From positions 27,714,743 to 27,778,742 of the forward strand of contig JAKSZT010054215.1 in assembly GCA_026826555.1 (NCBI GenBank): a stretch of 64,000 nucleotides of DNA. The letters are read 5' to 3'. Within the stretch, counting starts at the first letter, position 1; every line of letters begins with the position of its first letter. Positions 22,800-33,985 of the stretch are shown piece after piece. A program made the position numbers and the translations under genes. Source of the stretch: Tolypeutes matacus (Eukaryota; Chordata; Mammalia; Cingulata; Chlamyphoridae). The notes under the pieces are model-generated. The model made no database searches and was not told the DNA's origin. It worked only from the letters and a program-made list of their open reading frames with translations.

Positions 22800-23335
22800 A
22801 GTCATGTCCTTCAGCAGAACTTTTAGCACATAAAACCTATTTTGATCTTCCTAATCTCTGATTCTTGGGTGTGGGTCTCTTTAAATAGGTTCCAAGCATG
22901 GCTAGGGGAACAGAATATTATTTATTGGTCCCCCCAAGCCTTATCAAATTTTATAGCTGACTCAAACTCTAAGTTATTTAGTCTAAACTGCTTCTTTTAA
23001 AGATGAAGAATCTGATTAACAGTCTGGTCTTATTTCTTGCCAAAAAGCACACAGAGCTGATGAATATGTAAGCCACTAGGTGTCCTGATTCCTAGCAAAG
23101 GTTTCCTTTTGTCCACTTAAACATGTTTTTTTCAGCATCACTCAAGAAGCAGACAAAGCTCATGCCTGGGGCACCAGCAACATAGGAGACCATAACAAAA
23201 TGAGGAAACAAGTTTTAGAACAAATGATATTAACTGATGCCAAATAAGCCATGAAGGTAATCATTGTGAGGGGGAAATATCACAATTTTCTGCCTATCCC
23301 TAAACTTTAGTATAGTTCTTATTTTGAGTACACAC
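22800..23335. other. intergenic DNA, nothing recognised
   Basis: No gene or repeat identified. Confidence 0.4.
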
Positions 23336-23339
23336 GAGA

Positions 23340-23790
23340 GTATCAGTCAGCTGTGCTGCTGTAACAACCCCAAAATTTCAGTGGCTTATGATAACAAAAC
23401 ATGTATTTCTCACCCGTTACTTGTTGACAATACAGGCCACTTGCTCTGCCTGCCCAGCCCTGCTCCCCAGGTCTTCTCATTCTGGGACCCAGGCTGAAGA
23501 AACAGTCCCTACTGGGAACATGTTGCCCTTATGGAAAAGGGAAAAGAGCAAGACAATGTTATTGGCATCGAGGTGCCTCTTACAGCTTCTGTCACACAAG
23601 ACATCTGCTCGCATTCCACAGGCTAAGGCACATCCCATGGCCAAGCCAGGAGCATGCACCCTGCTCCACAGGAGGACGGCAAGTCACATGGCAACAAGTA
23701 GGCACACAGAACCCTCCTACAGGAAAGGAGGGAGCACATCCTGGGGCACAACAGGACAGTCCATCAGAGTGGTCTTCATCTAGCCCTGTC
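23340..23790 (-). mobile_element. ancient mammalian interspersed repeat, class unresolved
   Basis: It opens with 'tgtgctgctgtaacaacccc', 'aaaatttcagtggcttatg' and 'tgtatttctcacccgttac'. It then has 'cattctgggacccaggctga', which is a familiar mid-repetitive module in mammals. I could not decide between an LTR and a DNA-transposon origin. The 131-codon frame inside it follows the repeat and is not a gene. Confidence 0.5.
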
Positions 23791-23879
23791 CTCGAAGCAA
23801 GAATATATCACCACAGTCCGAAGAATCCTCCCCTGAAGGCTGAAGAAGAAAGGGAGGAGGAAGTAGAGTCAGATGGAGG

Positions 23880-24925
23880 AGGGCAGCCCTGTAAAAGAGT
23901 GTACTTTGGGGTCCACTAAAGAGAGTCTCCCACCCCCAGGACTCTAGGTGTCTTGCAGGTTACTCATACAGGGGAGGGGAATCTGGGTGTGCAGTGATGC
24001 AGATAATCCAAAACAGGATAATTCAAAACTCATTTATATTTGCCTCTTTAATGCTGTTGTGATTTTTGCAGCCAGCTAAGTTCCCTTCCTGACTGCACTT
24101 CACTGAGATCAATATGGAGCTTGGTTAGTATTCCCTAAGAGAAGGCAGTACAAAGCAGAGCTAGAGAAGCCAGCTAAATAAGGTGAGGTTGGTCCACAAA
24201 AGTGAATAATTCACATATGGATAATTGAGTAACCTCTTAGTCCCCGCTGAATTCCAAGCCCCACACAGGGACTGACTGGCAGCAGTTCTTATGAGATAGT
24301 TCACACCCTCCTCCAGTTATTGATTCTGCAATGGCCTCACCTCCCAGGACGCAAACTCAAGATTGGCCAGGAGAGAACTGGAGCACAGGCAAATTATAGC
24401 CTGCAGCAGACTGCGGCCCCTGAGCCGTGTTCATGAATTCATTTTCTTTCTTTCGCTCATGTAATAAGGAGTGATTGAGGACCTCATGGTTGCCAATGTG
24501 CACATGCTATAATGCTATAAGGGGACTCTAAAGTAATAAGGAGACAGACACCATCCTGTCCCTCCCCCAAATTATTGCTATGGTGATAACATTTCACAAT
24601 TTTAAAATATGTTGCGTGTTTCAAGGTGCTTCATACTAGGTGGCCAGACCTGCAGAAGGAGAGACTGCTTAGCCAAGAAAGTGCCTAGACTCAAGCTCCA
24701 TTGTTGTCTCTCTGTCTGTCCTCAGGGGCGAGAGGTCATGCTCTGGAGTTTGGAAGATGCCACAGCCCAGGCCAACTGGGCCAGACCTAGAAGGTGGCAT
24801 CTTAGGGCCTATGGGTTTGGGAGACAGTACTTAGCTGAAGTGGCTAAGCTGTCAGGAACAAATCTAACAGGATTTAGACTCTATTTTGCTTTAACCCCAC
24901 GATCTAGAAAAACAGGTCTACAGAA
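23880..24925. other. intergenic DNA, nothing recognised
   Basis: No gene or repeat named. The 109-codon frame at 24609-24938 has no domain hallmark and runs into a MIR. Confidence 0.4.
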
Positions 24926-24929
24926 GCAG

Positions 24930-25115
24930 TATTGCTGAGTGGTTAAGAGCTTAAACATTGGAAATAAACTATGTGGGTTCAAAACCTGGCTTCTCCACTT
25001 AGGAGCTGTATGACCTGGGAAAAGTTATCTTTCCTCTACGTGCCTCCGTTTCCTCATCTAAAAAGTCATAGCATGTTCCTTAAATGATTGTCATGAGAAT
25101 TAAAAAACATTATGG
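24930..25115 (+). mobile_element. MIR SINE, nearly complete
   Basis: It has the tRNA-like head ('gctgagtggttaagagctta'), the 'gggttcaaaacctggcttct' B-box region, then 'ctgtatgacctggga' and 'ccgtttcctcatct'. This is the best-preserved MIR in the window. Confidence 0.85.
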
Positions 25116-25539
25116 TTTCATTCTTGCTGCTTTTCTGCCTACAAAGATAATCATCCCTTTGGCAGCACTAAGAATATGATGGCCCTGATACAATAAAGAC
25201 GATCTGGCCTCCTTGGAGGCTAAGGGTCAGTCCTGTCATTTAGGTTCCTCCAGTCAGACCCACCTGCAAGAGCCTGGCTCTGGAAGCAAGGAAATAGGCA
25301 AGTATGGGGCTTCCATTCTTCTGCTTGGGTAGTGGCAGAAGCCACATGATTCTGAGATTGGATGTGGGGGTGGCAGCAGCAGGGCCATTTTCTGATCACG
25401 GCAGGGCAGGGCAATGTGGTCCTGGGGTCAGCAGAGGCAGCAGCTCCTTTGCCAGGTCAGTTCTGCAGGGTATGTCCAGCAGCTGTTACTGGAAATCAGC
25501 CTAGAGTTTTCCCACCTGCCCTTCCAATGATTCTGAGCT

Positions 25540-25815
25540 AGAGAAAACAGCCTGGACTCCATTCCTAGCACCACCACTTACTCATTGTGTGATTTGAGGC
25601 AAGTTATGTGAATCCTTTATGACTTTGTTTCTGCATCTGAATAGTAAGGCAAAAAAATGATAGCTGCCTACAGGGCTGTTGTGAGGTTTGGAAGAGCTAA
25701 TAGATGTGAAGCCTGAGAATCAGCCTGGCGCATAGTGAAAGCAGTATAAACGCTAGCTGTATCAAACTATCAATGCTCTTATTATCACTGTTATTATTAT
25801 TATTATCAAATCTGT
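25540..25815 (+). mobile_element. MIR SINE plus (TTA)n tail
   Basis: Contains 'cttactcattgtgtgattt', 'ggcaagttatgtgaatcc', 'gcctacagggctgttgtg' and 'ggcgcatagtgaaagc', ending in TTATTATTATTA. The head is truncated. Confidence 0.8.
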
Positions 25816-26079
25816 AGTCAGGTGGATTCTGTCAGCTGTGGCTAAGAACACTGATCAATACAGACAAGTCATGTTTTGTACTTAATTCTTCTGGTAAAGA
25901 AGAATTAACATGTATACGGGTTTCTGCTAGGAAAAGCTAACAAACCCGGGAGACAAATTAGCAGGGGGGACAGTATTTTGATAGATCACAGAGTATGTAG
26001 GATATCAAAGTGGGTAAATAGAAATTTTCCCAAATCTTTAAGGGGTCCAGAGACCACTGGATGGACTGCAGAGTGTGAC

Positions 26080-27552
26080 AGAACAATCTAATTGTATTAA
26101 CTGTATTACAAGTGTAGGAAACAACCTGACCAAGGGGGTGGGGAGAAAGGGGCTGACTAAAGTAACTTTAGAAATGAACAGAGTAACTAAGAGTAAAGGC
26201 TGAGGAAACTACGTAAGCACCGTGTTCTAGCTGATAAAATTGTTTCCCACGGGGGTATGGGTTAACAATTCTGATTGCTAGACACATATACTGAAATTAA
26301 ACAACTAAGTCCCTGACTGGCAGATGGGAGGAGCCAGGTTTCTGACTGTTGGAGTGAGAGGTTACAGATCAGCAAGGGAGGAGGCTAGAACAATCCATGT
26401 GGTGCTGGATTAGAGTTGGAGACATCCATGTGAACTCATGCTTAGCTTAGTATAGATACAGATGGTTAAATACAGAAATAGTTATAGGTAGACCTGCATA
26501 CACAGTTCAGTGCACACACACATATTCCCTTGCTCTGTCAGTGAGAGGGCCTAGAAGCAACAATACTCCAGTAGCACAAGCATAACTGGCATCCAGATCT
26601 TGGCTTCTAATATCATCCTCCGAAAAAAGGAACCAGGACTCCTTTGAGAAATGACTGGTTCCTGGACTAGGGCAGGAAATGTACCAAATGAGCCTGGAGC
26701 AACATCTTACTGTGCCAGAAAGTAACGAAGTGCTGGAAAGGAAGGAAAAGGAAGGGAGGGGAGGGGAGGGAAGGGGAAGGGAAAAAATGAAAAGGAAGAG
26801 GGAGGGAGGAAAGGAGGGAGGGAGGGAAGGGAGGAAGAGAGGGAGGGAAAAGGAAGCCAATGATAAGAATATATTAAAGGGATGCAGGCACAAACTACTA
26901 AAGTCCCCAATGGCCAAAGGTGGAACAATATGAAAACAAAATAAATAGTCTTGAACTATAATACAATGTATGAAATGAATGTCCATGAGTCTACGGGGAT
27001 ATATACACATGATTGAATAAATAAATAAATGGGGGAGAAAGGACAAATCTGCCATGCAAAAGAATTCCCAATAATTTATGTAGACTACTCTGCCCTCAAG
27101 GAGATGGAGAATAACTCCCCACTGCTAAAGTGTGGGCTGCACATAGTGACTTCCTTTCAAAGAGTAAAGTCTGGAAAGAGGGAGGAAGGCTAACTTTATA
27201 GGGGAACAATCTGGCAAACATGACTTCAGCAATGACAGCACGCACTCTTGATATGATGGGATGAAAATGGCACTTTACATTTCTAGACCCATAACCGTAA
27301 GCAGACCCATAACCTTAATCTACTCATGAGAAAAACAGCAGACAAATCCAAATGGAGAGACATTCTACAAAATCCCTGACCAGCACTCTTCAAAACCGTC
27401 AAGGTCACCAGAAACAAGGAAAGTCACATCGCAGAGGAGCCTAAGCAGACATGATGACTAACAGGAATGTGGCTTCCTGAATGTTGAATCCTGGGATAGA
27501 AAAAGGACATTAGGTAAAAACAGAGGAAACCTGAATAAACTTAATTTAGTTG
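26080..27552 (+). mobile_element. L1M (old L1) long 3' UTR fragment
   Basis: The segment has 'agcctggagcaacatc'-type sequence, 'aataaatgggggagaaagga', 'attcccaataatttatgtag', 'agtgtgggctgcacatagtg' and 'gatgaaaatggcactttac'. It then has the 'agaggagcctaagcagacatgatgacta' module and 'aaaaaggacattaggtaaaa'. This order is the conserved 3' UTR of L1MC/L1ME-class elements. It breaks off at about 27552, before the usual terminal tail. A purine microsatellite has expanded inside it. No ORF2 is retained. Confidence 0.75.
26729..26857 (+). repeat. polypurine GGAA/GGGA tract with mirror-like symmetry
   Basis: About 125 bases are almost purely A and G on the plus strand (GGAAGG, GAGGGGAGGG, GGGAGGGA units), inside an L1M 3' UTR. 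Such tracts can adopt triplex (H-DNA) or G-quadruplex forms. Confidence 0.85.
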
Positions 27553-28150
27553 ATTGAAAAGAAAGTGGAAGAAGAAAATTTGGAAGAGGAGACAGATAAT
27601 GACAAAAATCTTATTGATATCAACATTTCAAAGATACGGACCCAGCAACTGGAATGGACAGCCTTGCCCAATAAGAAGCTCTTTAGAGTCCAGGGCAAAT
27701 GAGCAGAATCATGTGTGCTAGAGGACCATGTTCTATCACAACTGCAAGTTGTGATTCAGACTGCCAAAAAGGCCTGAAAAATCCATGTTTACCAAATTCT
27801 CCAGCACAGAAGTGGAGCTGAATCTGCTTTAAAGGAGAACCAGAATTTTTTGGATAAATTTCGTGACGAAATTAACAGGAACCTGAAAAAGATCAACAGC
27901 TGAGAAAAATGCATCAGCAATCAACCTGAACGCTTGGTTCAAGACTGTGATGCTGTCTAATCCCAGCAGAGCAAGGCAAGAGAAGATGCCAGATGGAGAA
28001 ACTGAAGGAAACATAATTCTTTCTAAAATCACAGAAATGACAAATGGAAGAAAAAGCAACATTTCTATTGATAACATTCTGGTAAATATTAAATAGAGCT
28101 CAACTGAAACAACAGTTTGGAAAGACATTAGAATTTGTGATGTGTTTCCA
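27553..28150 (+). pseudogene. decayed coding-like stretch of unknown origin
   Basis: The plus-strand frame from about 27550 to 27702 encodes about 50 residues. It starts with an acidic stretch (KKVEEENLEEETDNDKN) and continues to residues QQLEWTALPNKK. After the stop, further peptide-like segments in shifting frames (for example ESALKENQNFLDKFRDEINRNLKKI near 27815-27890) have coiled-coil character. Frequent stops and frame shifts argue against a live gene. It abuts the broken end of an L1M 3' UTR. I do not recognise the parent protein. No ATG, intron, poly(A) tail or flanking duplication was found, so the alternative is chance low-complexity reading of spacer. Confidence 0.3.
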
Positions 28151-28349
28151 GTAAAACTTTAAATTAAAGTATATTATGACTAAGGACATGCCTCTAACAA
28201 TTTTTCCAGAATAGCAACTAAAGCTTGTCCAAATGGATTGCCACTCTTGCTTCTAATCAGTTACTCTCTCACACCCAATTTTGTTTCTTTTTGGTTAGAT
28301 TTCTAAAGCCATTATACCTCCTAGAACCTGTACAAATGGGTAGAGGAAT

Positions 28350-28445
28350 ATATGTTTATCCAAATATACATATATATAAAATATACTTAAATGCTTATAT
28401 ATCTAAAGGTATTTACACACACACATATACATATGCATACATTGT
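28350..28445. repeat. AT- and CA-rich low-complexity stretch
   Basis: TATATA-rich sequence passes into (CA)5 and ATACATATGCATAC. Simple sequence. Confidence 0.7.
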
Positions 28446-28559
28446 ATTAGGAAAAATGATTTAAAGCTTTTGAGAATTAATATAATCTTTAATCAAGTAA
28501 TTTTAAATGATCTTGAAAAAACATAATAGTCTATCTCATTTGATCTTCTGGGGAATTCT

Positions 28560-28670
28560 GTGAGGAAGTCACAACAGGTAACATAATCCTCATTTTACAG
28601 ATGAGGAAACAGGCCCAGAGAGGTCGAGTGACTTGCTCAAGATCACAGAGTTAGTTAGATGGGTTTGCAA
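28560..28670 (-). mobile_element. MIR SINE fragment
   Basis: The plus strand shows 'taatcctcattttacagatg', 'aggaaacaggcccagagagg' and 'tgacttgctcaagatcac', a clear MIR in reverse. Confidence 0.85.
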
Positions 28671-28689
28671 TATAATTAGGTTAATAAAA

Positions 28690-30260
28690 CATATCCATGC
28701 ACATAAAACATCCTGAAAAGAATTAGAAGCTTGTGCTTTTCTGAATCAAATTCCCAAGCTCAAAAGATGTCCTCCTAAATAAAAAGAGCTGCATGGAAAC
28801 AAATCATCCTTATCTTACTAAGAAATACAATTGGTTCTTCTTGAGGGTGAAAACAAACTTGTTTTCTTTGAGCTTGCAAATGAAGTAGAAATATTGGTGC
28901 AAGACTTTTACAGTTCATTAACTGTCATCCAGAGCAAGAAAGATTTATGGCTCGCTTAAAGGACTGTTAAGCAGGAGTATGACAGACTCACCAATAGGTT
29001 TAACTCTTTAGCAGCAGGCCGTGCCAAAAGTCCATAAGGTCACCAGCACCAAAAAAAGGCAATGAGGATGTCAGTCAGACTCAGGGTAGACTGTGTTGAG
29101 TCCTCAAATTAAAAAACAAATTAAAAATTCTAAAAGATTGTATGTTTGGAATGATTTTATATGCTCTCTGGTCTCTGTTTTAAAATCTACATGAATAAGC
29201 AAAATTAGGAAGACCTACATTCTTAATATTAGATACCATAAATTAGAACTAGGAATCACGTTCCTAGTTCTTCAGATTTATAATCAACACTTCATATATA
29301 CCAGAGTGAAGAACAAAAATTGGATTCAAAGCTATGGCAGAAAAGAACAATTAACACAATTATTCAATGACCAGGCAAAGTGCTCTCTTAGTATCAGCAG
29401 GATTGCTTGGTATTCTGCCCATGACAGTCTGATTACTACAAAATAAATGTCAAAAGAATTGATCAGGACCAAATTTGTAACACTGAAGGACATTGAAAAA
29501 CACCTTGAATTTGCTTTCGGGGTCAATTAGCCATCTGGAAAAAAAAAAAACAAGCAAAACAGCAGCTGGAACTTTTCAAACAGGCTCATCTTTTGTGACT
29601 GTACTGGATGAAGTTCCAGCTGACAGAAACAGTGTTTCCAGTGCTGGCCAGTGTTGCCTCCGTTGACAACACTTGCTGTTTATTTGGATGAAATAAAGTT
29701 CTGTGTCTCTTTAATTAATCAGTGTCTGGTATTAGGTGATGCTGTATTTGCTTTATTCAGAAGTAAATCAGTATAGCTTGCATTTCACAGGAATATAGAC
29801 AGTTAATATTGCCCCATGCTGCAAACTGTAACCAAGGCATACGCTGTTATTTATGGTAACAAACAATTATCCTTCACAATAGTACTAAAAACAGAAATCT
29901 GATTCACGAATATGCTCTTATTTATTTTTCCCTGCTGTGGACATTATTGGCTCTTTTCAGCCCTGGACTATATTGAGAAAGAGTGTTGTATATGTGTGTA
30001 TATGTGTGAGTGTAAATTCAATCAAAGTAACCACACCCTTCCTTTTTACTAAACTGCAAATAATGGCATCTAGCAAATGTTTAGCAAATAAGCAGAGCAA
30101 ATGGTACTGAACATTTTAATCTAGAGTTAAGATTAATACTGAAATAGTCTTTAGATTACTAATATAATTATTTTCCAACAAGTGATACAGAAATTCGTAT
30201 GGCACTCTGAGACATTAAGCATGTTGTCAGTGGTCAATTTTTAGATAGCAACTCATCCTG
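28690..30260. other. intergenic AT-rich DNA, nothing firm
   Basis: No gene or repeat could be named. A GATGAAATAAAGTTCTGTGTC stretch at about 29686 contains AATAAA followed by a GT/T-rich run, so it could be a poly(A) site, but no associated coding exon was found. Confidence 0.35.
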
Positions 30261-30264
30261 GATT

Positions 30265-30330
30265 CAAGCTGGTAAAGCATGCTCAAGTTGGTAAAGCTTG
30301 GTCAAGTTGGTCAAGCTGGTAAAGCATGCT
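30265..30330 (+). repeat. 19-bp minisatellite, about 3.5 units
   Basis: Unit 1 (30265-30283) and the last unit (30312-30330) are identical: caagctggtaaagcatgct. The second (30284-30302) differs at four bases. A 9-base half unit (30303-30311) lies between. Confidence 0.9.
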
Positions 30331-30334
30331 TGCT

Positions 30335-30670
30335 TTATTTTCATATATTGTACTGTATGTCATTGATATTGACACTAGTATTTAAATTTTTTTTTACCTC
30401 TCTCATTTTAGAATCAATGGCTGAGCTATCAAACAGATTGTAGCTATCGTTACCTACTCATTTGTGAACTTGGTCATAAATGTTTGATTATTAGAACTTC
30501 AATTAAACTGAATAATTTACAGATGCTTGAAATAAAGGCAATGTAGTAGAAGATCAAAAATGCATGCAGAACTTTTTTCTGTAATTTTTATGTGATCCAA
30601 CTTACCTATTTTCAAAATAATTTCTTCACAAATTTTGAATTACAATTAGAAAGGTCATTCCCAAACAAAT
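30335..30670. other. AT-rich spacer, nothing recognised
   Basis: No gene or repeat hallmark found up to the Tigger boundary. Confidence 0.4.
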
Positions 30671-30672
30671 AT

Positions 30673-32020
30673 TTTTTTGATCCATGGCTGCAGAATGGAT
30701 GTTGTATTAGCAGGCATGAAAATAACATTAATCTTGTTGTAAAACTCTATCAGAGCTCTTGGGTGACCAGGTACATTGGGCAGTAATATTTTGAAAGGAA
30801 TCTTTTTTTCTGAACAGTAGGTTTGAACAGTGGGCTTAAAATATTTGGTAAACTGTGTTTTATATAGATTTACTTCATCCAGGCTTTGTTGTTCCACTCA
30901 TAGAGCACAGGTAGTATAGATCTAGCATATCCTTAAGGGCCCTAGGATTGTTTGAATGGTAAATGAGCATTGGCTTCAACTTAAGGTTACCAGCTGCATT
31001 AGCCCCTAACAAGAGTGTCAGCCTGTCCTTTGAAGCTTTTAAACCCAGGCATTGACTTCTCCCCTCTATGAAAGTACTAGATGGCATCTTCTTCCAATAG
31101 AAGGTTGTTTCATCTACATTGAAAATCTGTTGTGTAGTGTAGCCACCTTCATCAATTAGCTAGATTTTCTGCATAACATGCTACAGCATCTACATCAGCT
31201 CTTACTGCTTCTTCACGTGGCACTTTTATGTTATGGAGATGGTTTCTTTCCTTAAATCTCATGAACCAGTCTCTCCTAGCTTCAAACATTTTTCTGCAGC
31301 TTCCTTACCTCTCTCAGCCTTCATAGAATTGAGGAGAGTAAGGGCCTTGCCCTGGATTAACCTTTGGCTTAAGGGAATATTGTGACTGGTTTGATCTTCC
31401 ATCCAGATCACTAAAACATTCTCCATATCAGCAATTATGCTGTTTCGCTTTCTTATCATTCCTGTGCTCACTGGAGCGGTACTTTTAATTTCTTTCAAGA
31501 CCTTCTTTGCATTCACAGCTTGGTTAATTGTTTGGCACAAGAGGCCTAGCTGTCAGCCTCTCAGCTTTTTGATGCTCAATCATTTCTGGCTTTGGATTTA
31601 AAGTGAGAGACTTGCGACTCTTCCTTTCACTTGAACACTTAGAGGCCACTGTAGATGACTAACTGGCCTATTTTCAGTGTCGCTGTTTCTCAGAGAACAG
31701 GGAGGTCCTAGGAGAGTGAGAGATATGGGTACTCGCCTGCTTGGCTGGTGGAGCAGCCAGAACAAACACAGCGTTTTCCAATTAATTTCGCTGTCTTAAA
31801 TGGGTACAGTTTGTGGAGCCCCAAAACAATTATAACAGTAACAGCATAAGAGACACAATAATAATGAAAAAGTTTGAAATATTGAGAGAATTACCAAAAT
31901 GTGACACAGTGACACAAAGTGAGTACATGTGTTAGAAAAATGCTGATAGACCTGCTGGATGCAAGGTTGCCACAAAACTTCAATTTTTAAAAACAAAGTA
32001 TCTGCAAAGCACAATGCCTG
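30673..32020 (-). mobile_element. Tigger1 (pogo/TcMar) DNA transposon, 5' part with N-terminal and central transposase
   Basis: On the minus strand the order is a terminal inverted repeat at 32020 ('...aatgcctg' on plus, then target TA), a 5' leader, and a transposase start region near 31610. The frame at 31540-31259 carries the CENP-B-like region ([25 protein letters not shown]). The frame at 31087-30875 carries the DDE-domain segment ([32 protein letters not shown]). The frame at 30897-30655 carries [12 protein letters not shown] and [12 protein letters not shown]. Frameshifts and stops separate the pieces, so no transposase can be made. The element stops at about 30673; the transposase C-terminus and 3' inverted repeat are absent here. 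Confidence 0.92.
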
Positions 32021-32022
32021 TA

Positions 32023-32200
32023 ATTATAATAATATTGTTTCCTTAATTGTAACAAAGGTGCCACACAAAGGCAAAGTGTTAATAATAGAGGAAACTGCTT
32101 TTGTGAGGGGAGTGTATGGGAACTCTGTGTTTTCTGCATGATTTTTCTGTAAACCTAGAACTTCTCCAAAAATAGTAAAATTTAAAAACCTTAAAAAAAA
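32023..32200 (+). mobile_element. L1M 3' terminal tail, host of the Tigger1 insertion
   Basis: After the Tigger end come 'ccttaattgtaacaaaggtg', 'tgttaataatagaggaaact', 'gtgtatgggaactctgtg', 'ttttctgtaaacctagaact' and an A-rich end. This is the standard L1M 3' terminus. It indicates that Tigger1 landed at a TA inside an L1M 3' UTR. Confidence 0.75.
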
Positions 32201-32479
32201 TGCTCACCATTAGTTTTAGAGATCAAAGGCCAGAGAAAAAAAAGATGATGGTAGTCTTACCTTTGAGGGAGGACATCTGAAATGGTATGTGTCTGAGGGG
32301 CTGTGACTGGATTTTTTATTGTGGTTCTCTCTGGGAAAGCTGAGCTGTCTAATGTTCTTGGAAGTCTCATAGTAACATTATTGGACACAATCTAGTTGTT
32401 AGAATTTAAGATGTAAGATACTGTCCCTATCAACAAAAAAATCCACAGTCTACTTGGGAAAATAATATATTTAGTCACT

Positions 32480-33245
32480 CTATAACATTCAAGATAACCT
32501 CCGCTAAGAGCTTCATGTCAACAAAATTGCTCTGAGAGTTCATAGGAAAACCTGTTCCTGAGTCTTAGGAGGTTGGGGAAGCCTTCAGGGAAGGATAAGA
32601 TTAAGGCTGTAGAGATGGTGGGAGAGAGCTTATCCAGGGAAGCTGTGTGGAATCCTGCAAGATAAGCATAAGGGTAGATCACAAAAACACAGAGAGCTGA
32701 AACACTGATGCTTTCAATGATAAATGGTTCCTTTAAAAAAAAAATTTAAGAAAAAGACCAAATCATAGTGAAATCACAATCTCCTATACCTTCTCCAGCT
32801 ACTGTACAGAATGATGGTGTTCCTGAAGCACAGCAAAATTACTAGTCTTTAAAACAATATTTATTTCTATTCTTATTAAGGACTAAGAGTGGCCTCATGT
32901 ATTCAACACACATTTATGGAGTATTTTAATTGTGCTGGGTATTTTGTGGGAAACTGTAGGGTGCTCTCTCTGGGACCTTCATGTTAGCAGGGAAGACAAA
33001 AAATGTGAATATAAGAACTAGTAAGTCAGAGAAAAAAAACAAAGGCTTTAAGGTATGTATGAAAAATATCACAGGGTTGAGGGTAAACAGTATTATTTTC
33101 AGCCGGGGGTTCAGTGGTGGGATAAGTTCATGTGAAGATAAAGGGAGGGGAGGGACATTTTGCACGGAGGAAATGGAATACAGAAAATAAGGTGGACAGA
33201 AAGAAAAGACTGAAAGGGGATCACAGAGTACAGGAGCAGGAATGG
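32480..33245 (+). mobile_element. L2 LINE 3' fragments
   Basis: At 32570-32660 'ggggaagccttcagggaagg' and at 32895-33010 'attcaacacacatttatgga', 'ttgtgctgggtatttt' and 'agggaagacaaaaaatg' fit the L2 3' region in plus orientation. Both are well decayed. Short open frames across it are not genes. Confidence 0.5.
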
Positions 33246-33249
33246 TAAT

Positions 33250-33985
33250 CAGATAAACTGACCATTACAAAGCCCTGGGTATTTCATAAGTTGGCATTTT
33301 ATTTTTATACGACTGGAAATTCATAATCCCAGAAGGGAAAATGAAAGAAACAAAGCCCTGACAGTTCCCTTTTCCTGAAATTTAGAGACACATGTAATCC
33401 ATAGATTGTAAAATACATGTTAAGGGTTACAAAAAGTAGCTGAGAACAGAAAGAAATGATACAAGAGAAATTGAAGAGAAGCACCACAAAGAAGGGAGAA
33501 AGGGCTTCACAGCAGCTGACGAAATTTCTTGAAGGTGAAGTGTACACCCTGAAGTGAAGAAACTATATCCTTTATTTAAAACAGCAAATGTAGGCATTGA
33601 GTTAATTAAAGGTGGTAGCAGAAGCTGTCACAGAATGGAATAGGTATAGAAGAAGAGGATGGGGGCTTCAAAAGGAATTGTACCAGCCAGCCACATAGGC
33701 AAGAATTTGGCAGCACAGAGTAGTTTGTTAATGTCTTCTAGCCTGGAAGATTATCCTGCCTCCCCCTCCATACAGGACTCTACTCTCCCCAATAAAGGAA
33801 CTTCCTGCAAATAGCTGTCTCAAAGAAATCTAAGGCATTCAATGATGAGCAAGACAAAAATAAGCAGGCACTGTATCAATACAAAAATACTTTAGGAACA
33901 AAAGAAGCAAAAGAGCATCTATTGTGAGTAACAAAGAACACTCACAATAAAATATTCCCATGAGGCAGAAGAAAAGGTTGACCAA
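33250..33985. other. intergenic DNA, nothing recognised
   Basis: No gene or repeat could be named with support. Confidence 0.4.

Noticed and set aside
26507..27055. 182-codon minus-strand frame rich in Pro, Ser and Leu
   Set aside because: It is produced by reading the polypurine tract in antisense inside an L1M 3' UTR; low complexity and no hallmarks.
30673..32020. Possible domesticated Tigger transposase gene
   Set aside because: Multiple frameshifts and stops, missing C-terminus, and a matching terminal repeat show a dead transposon.
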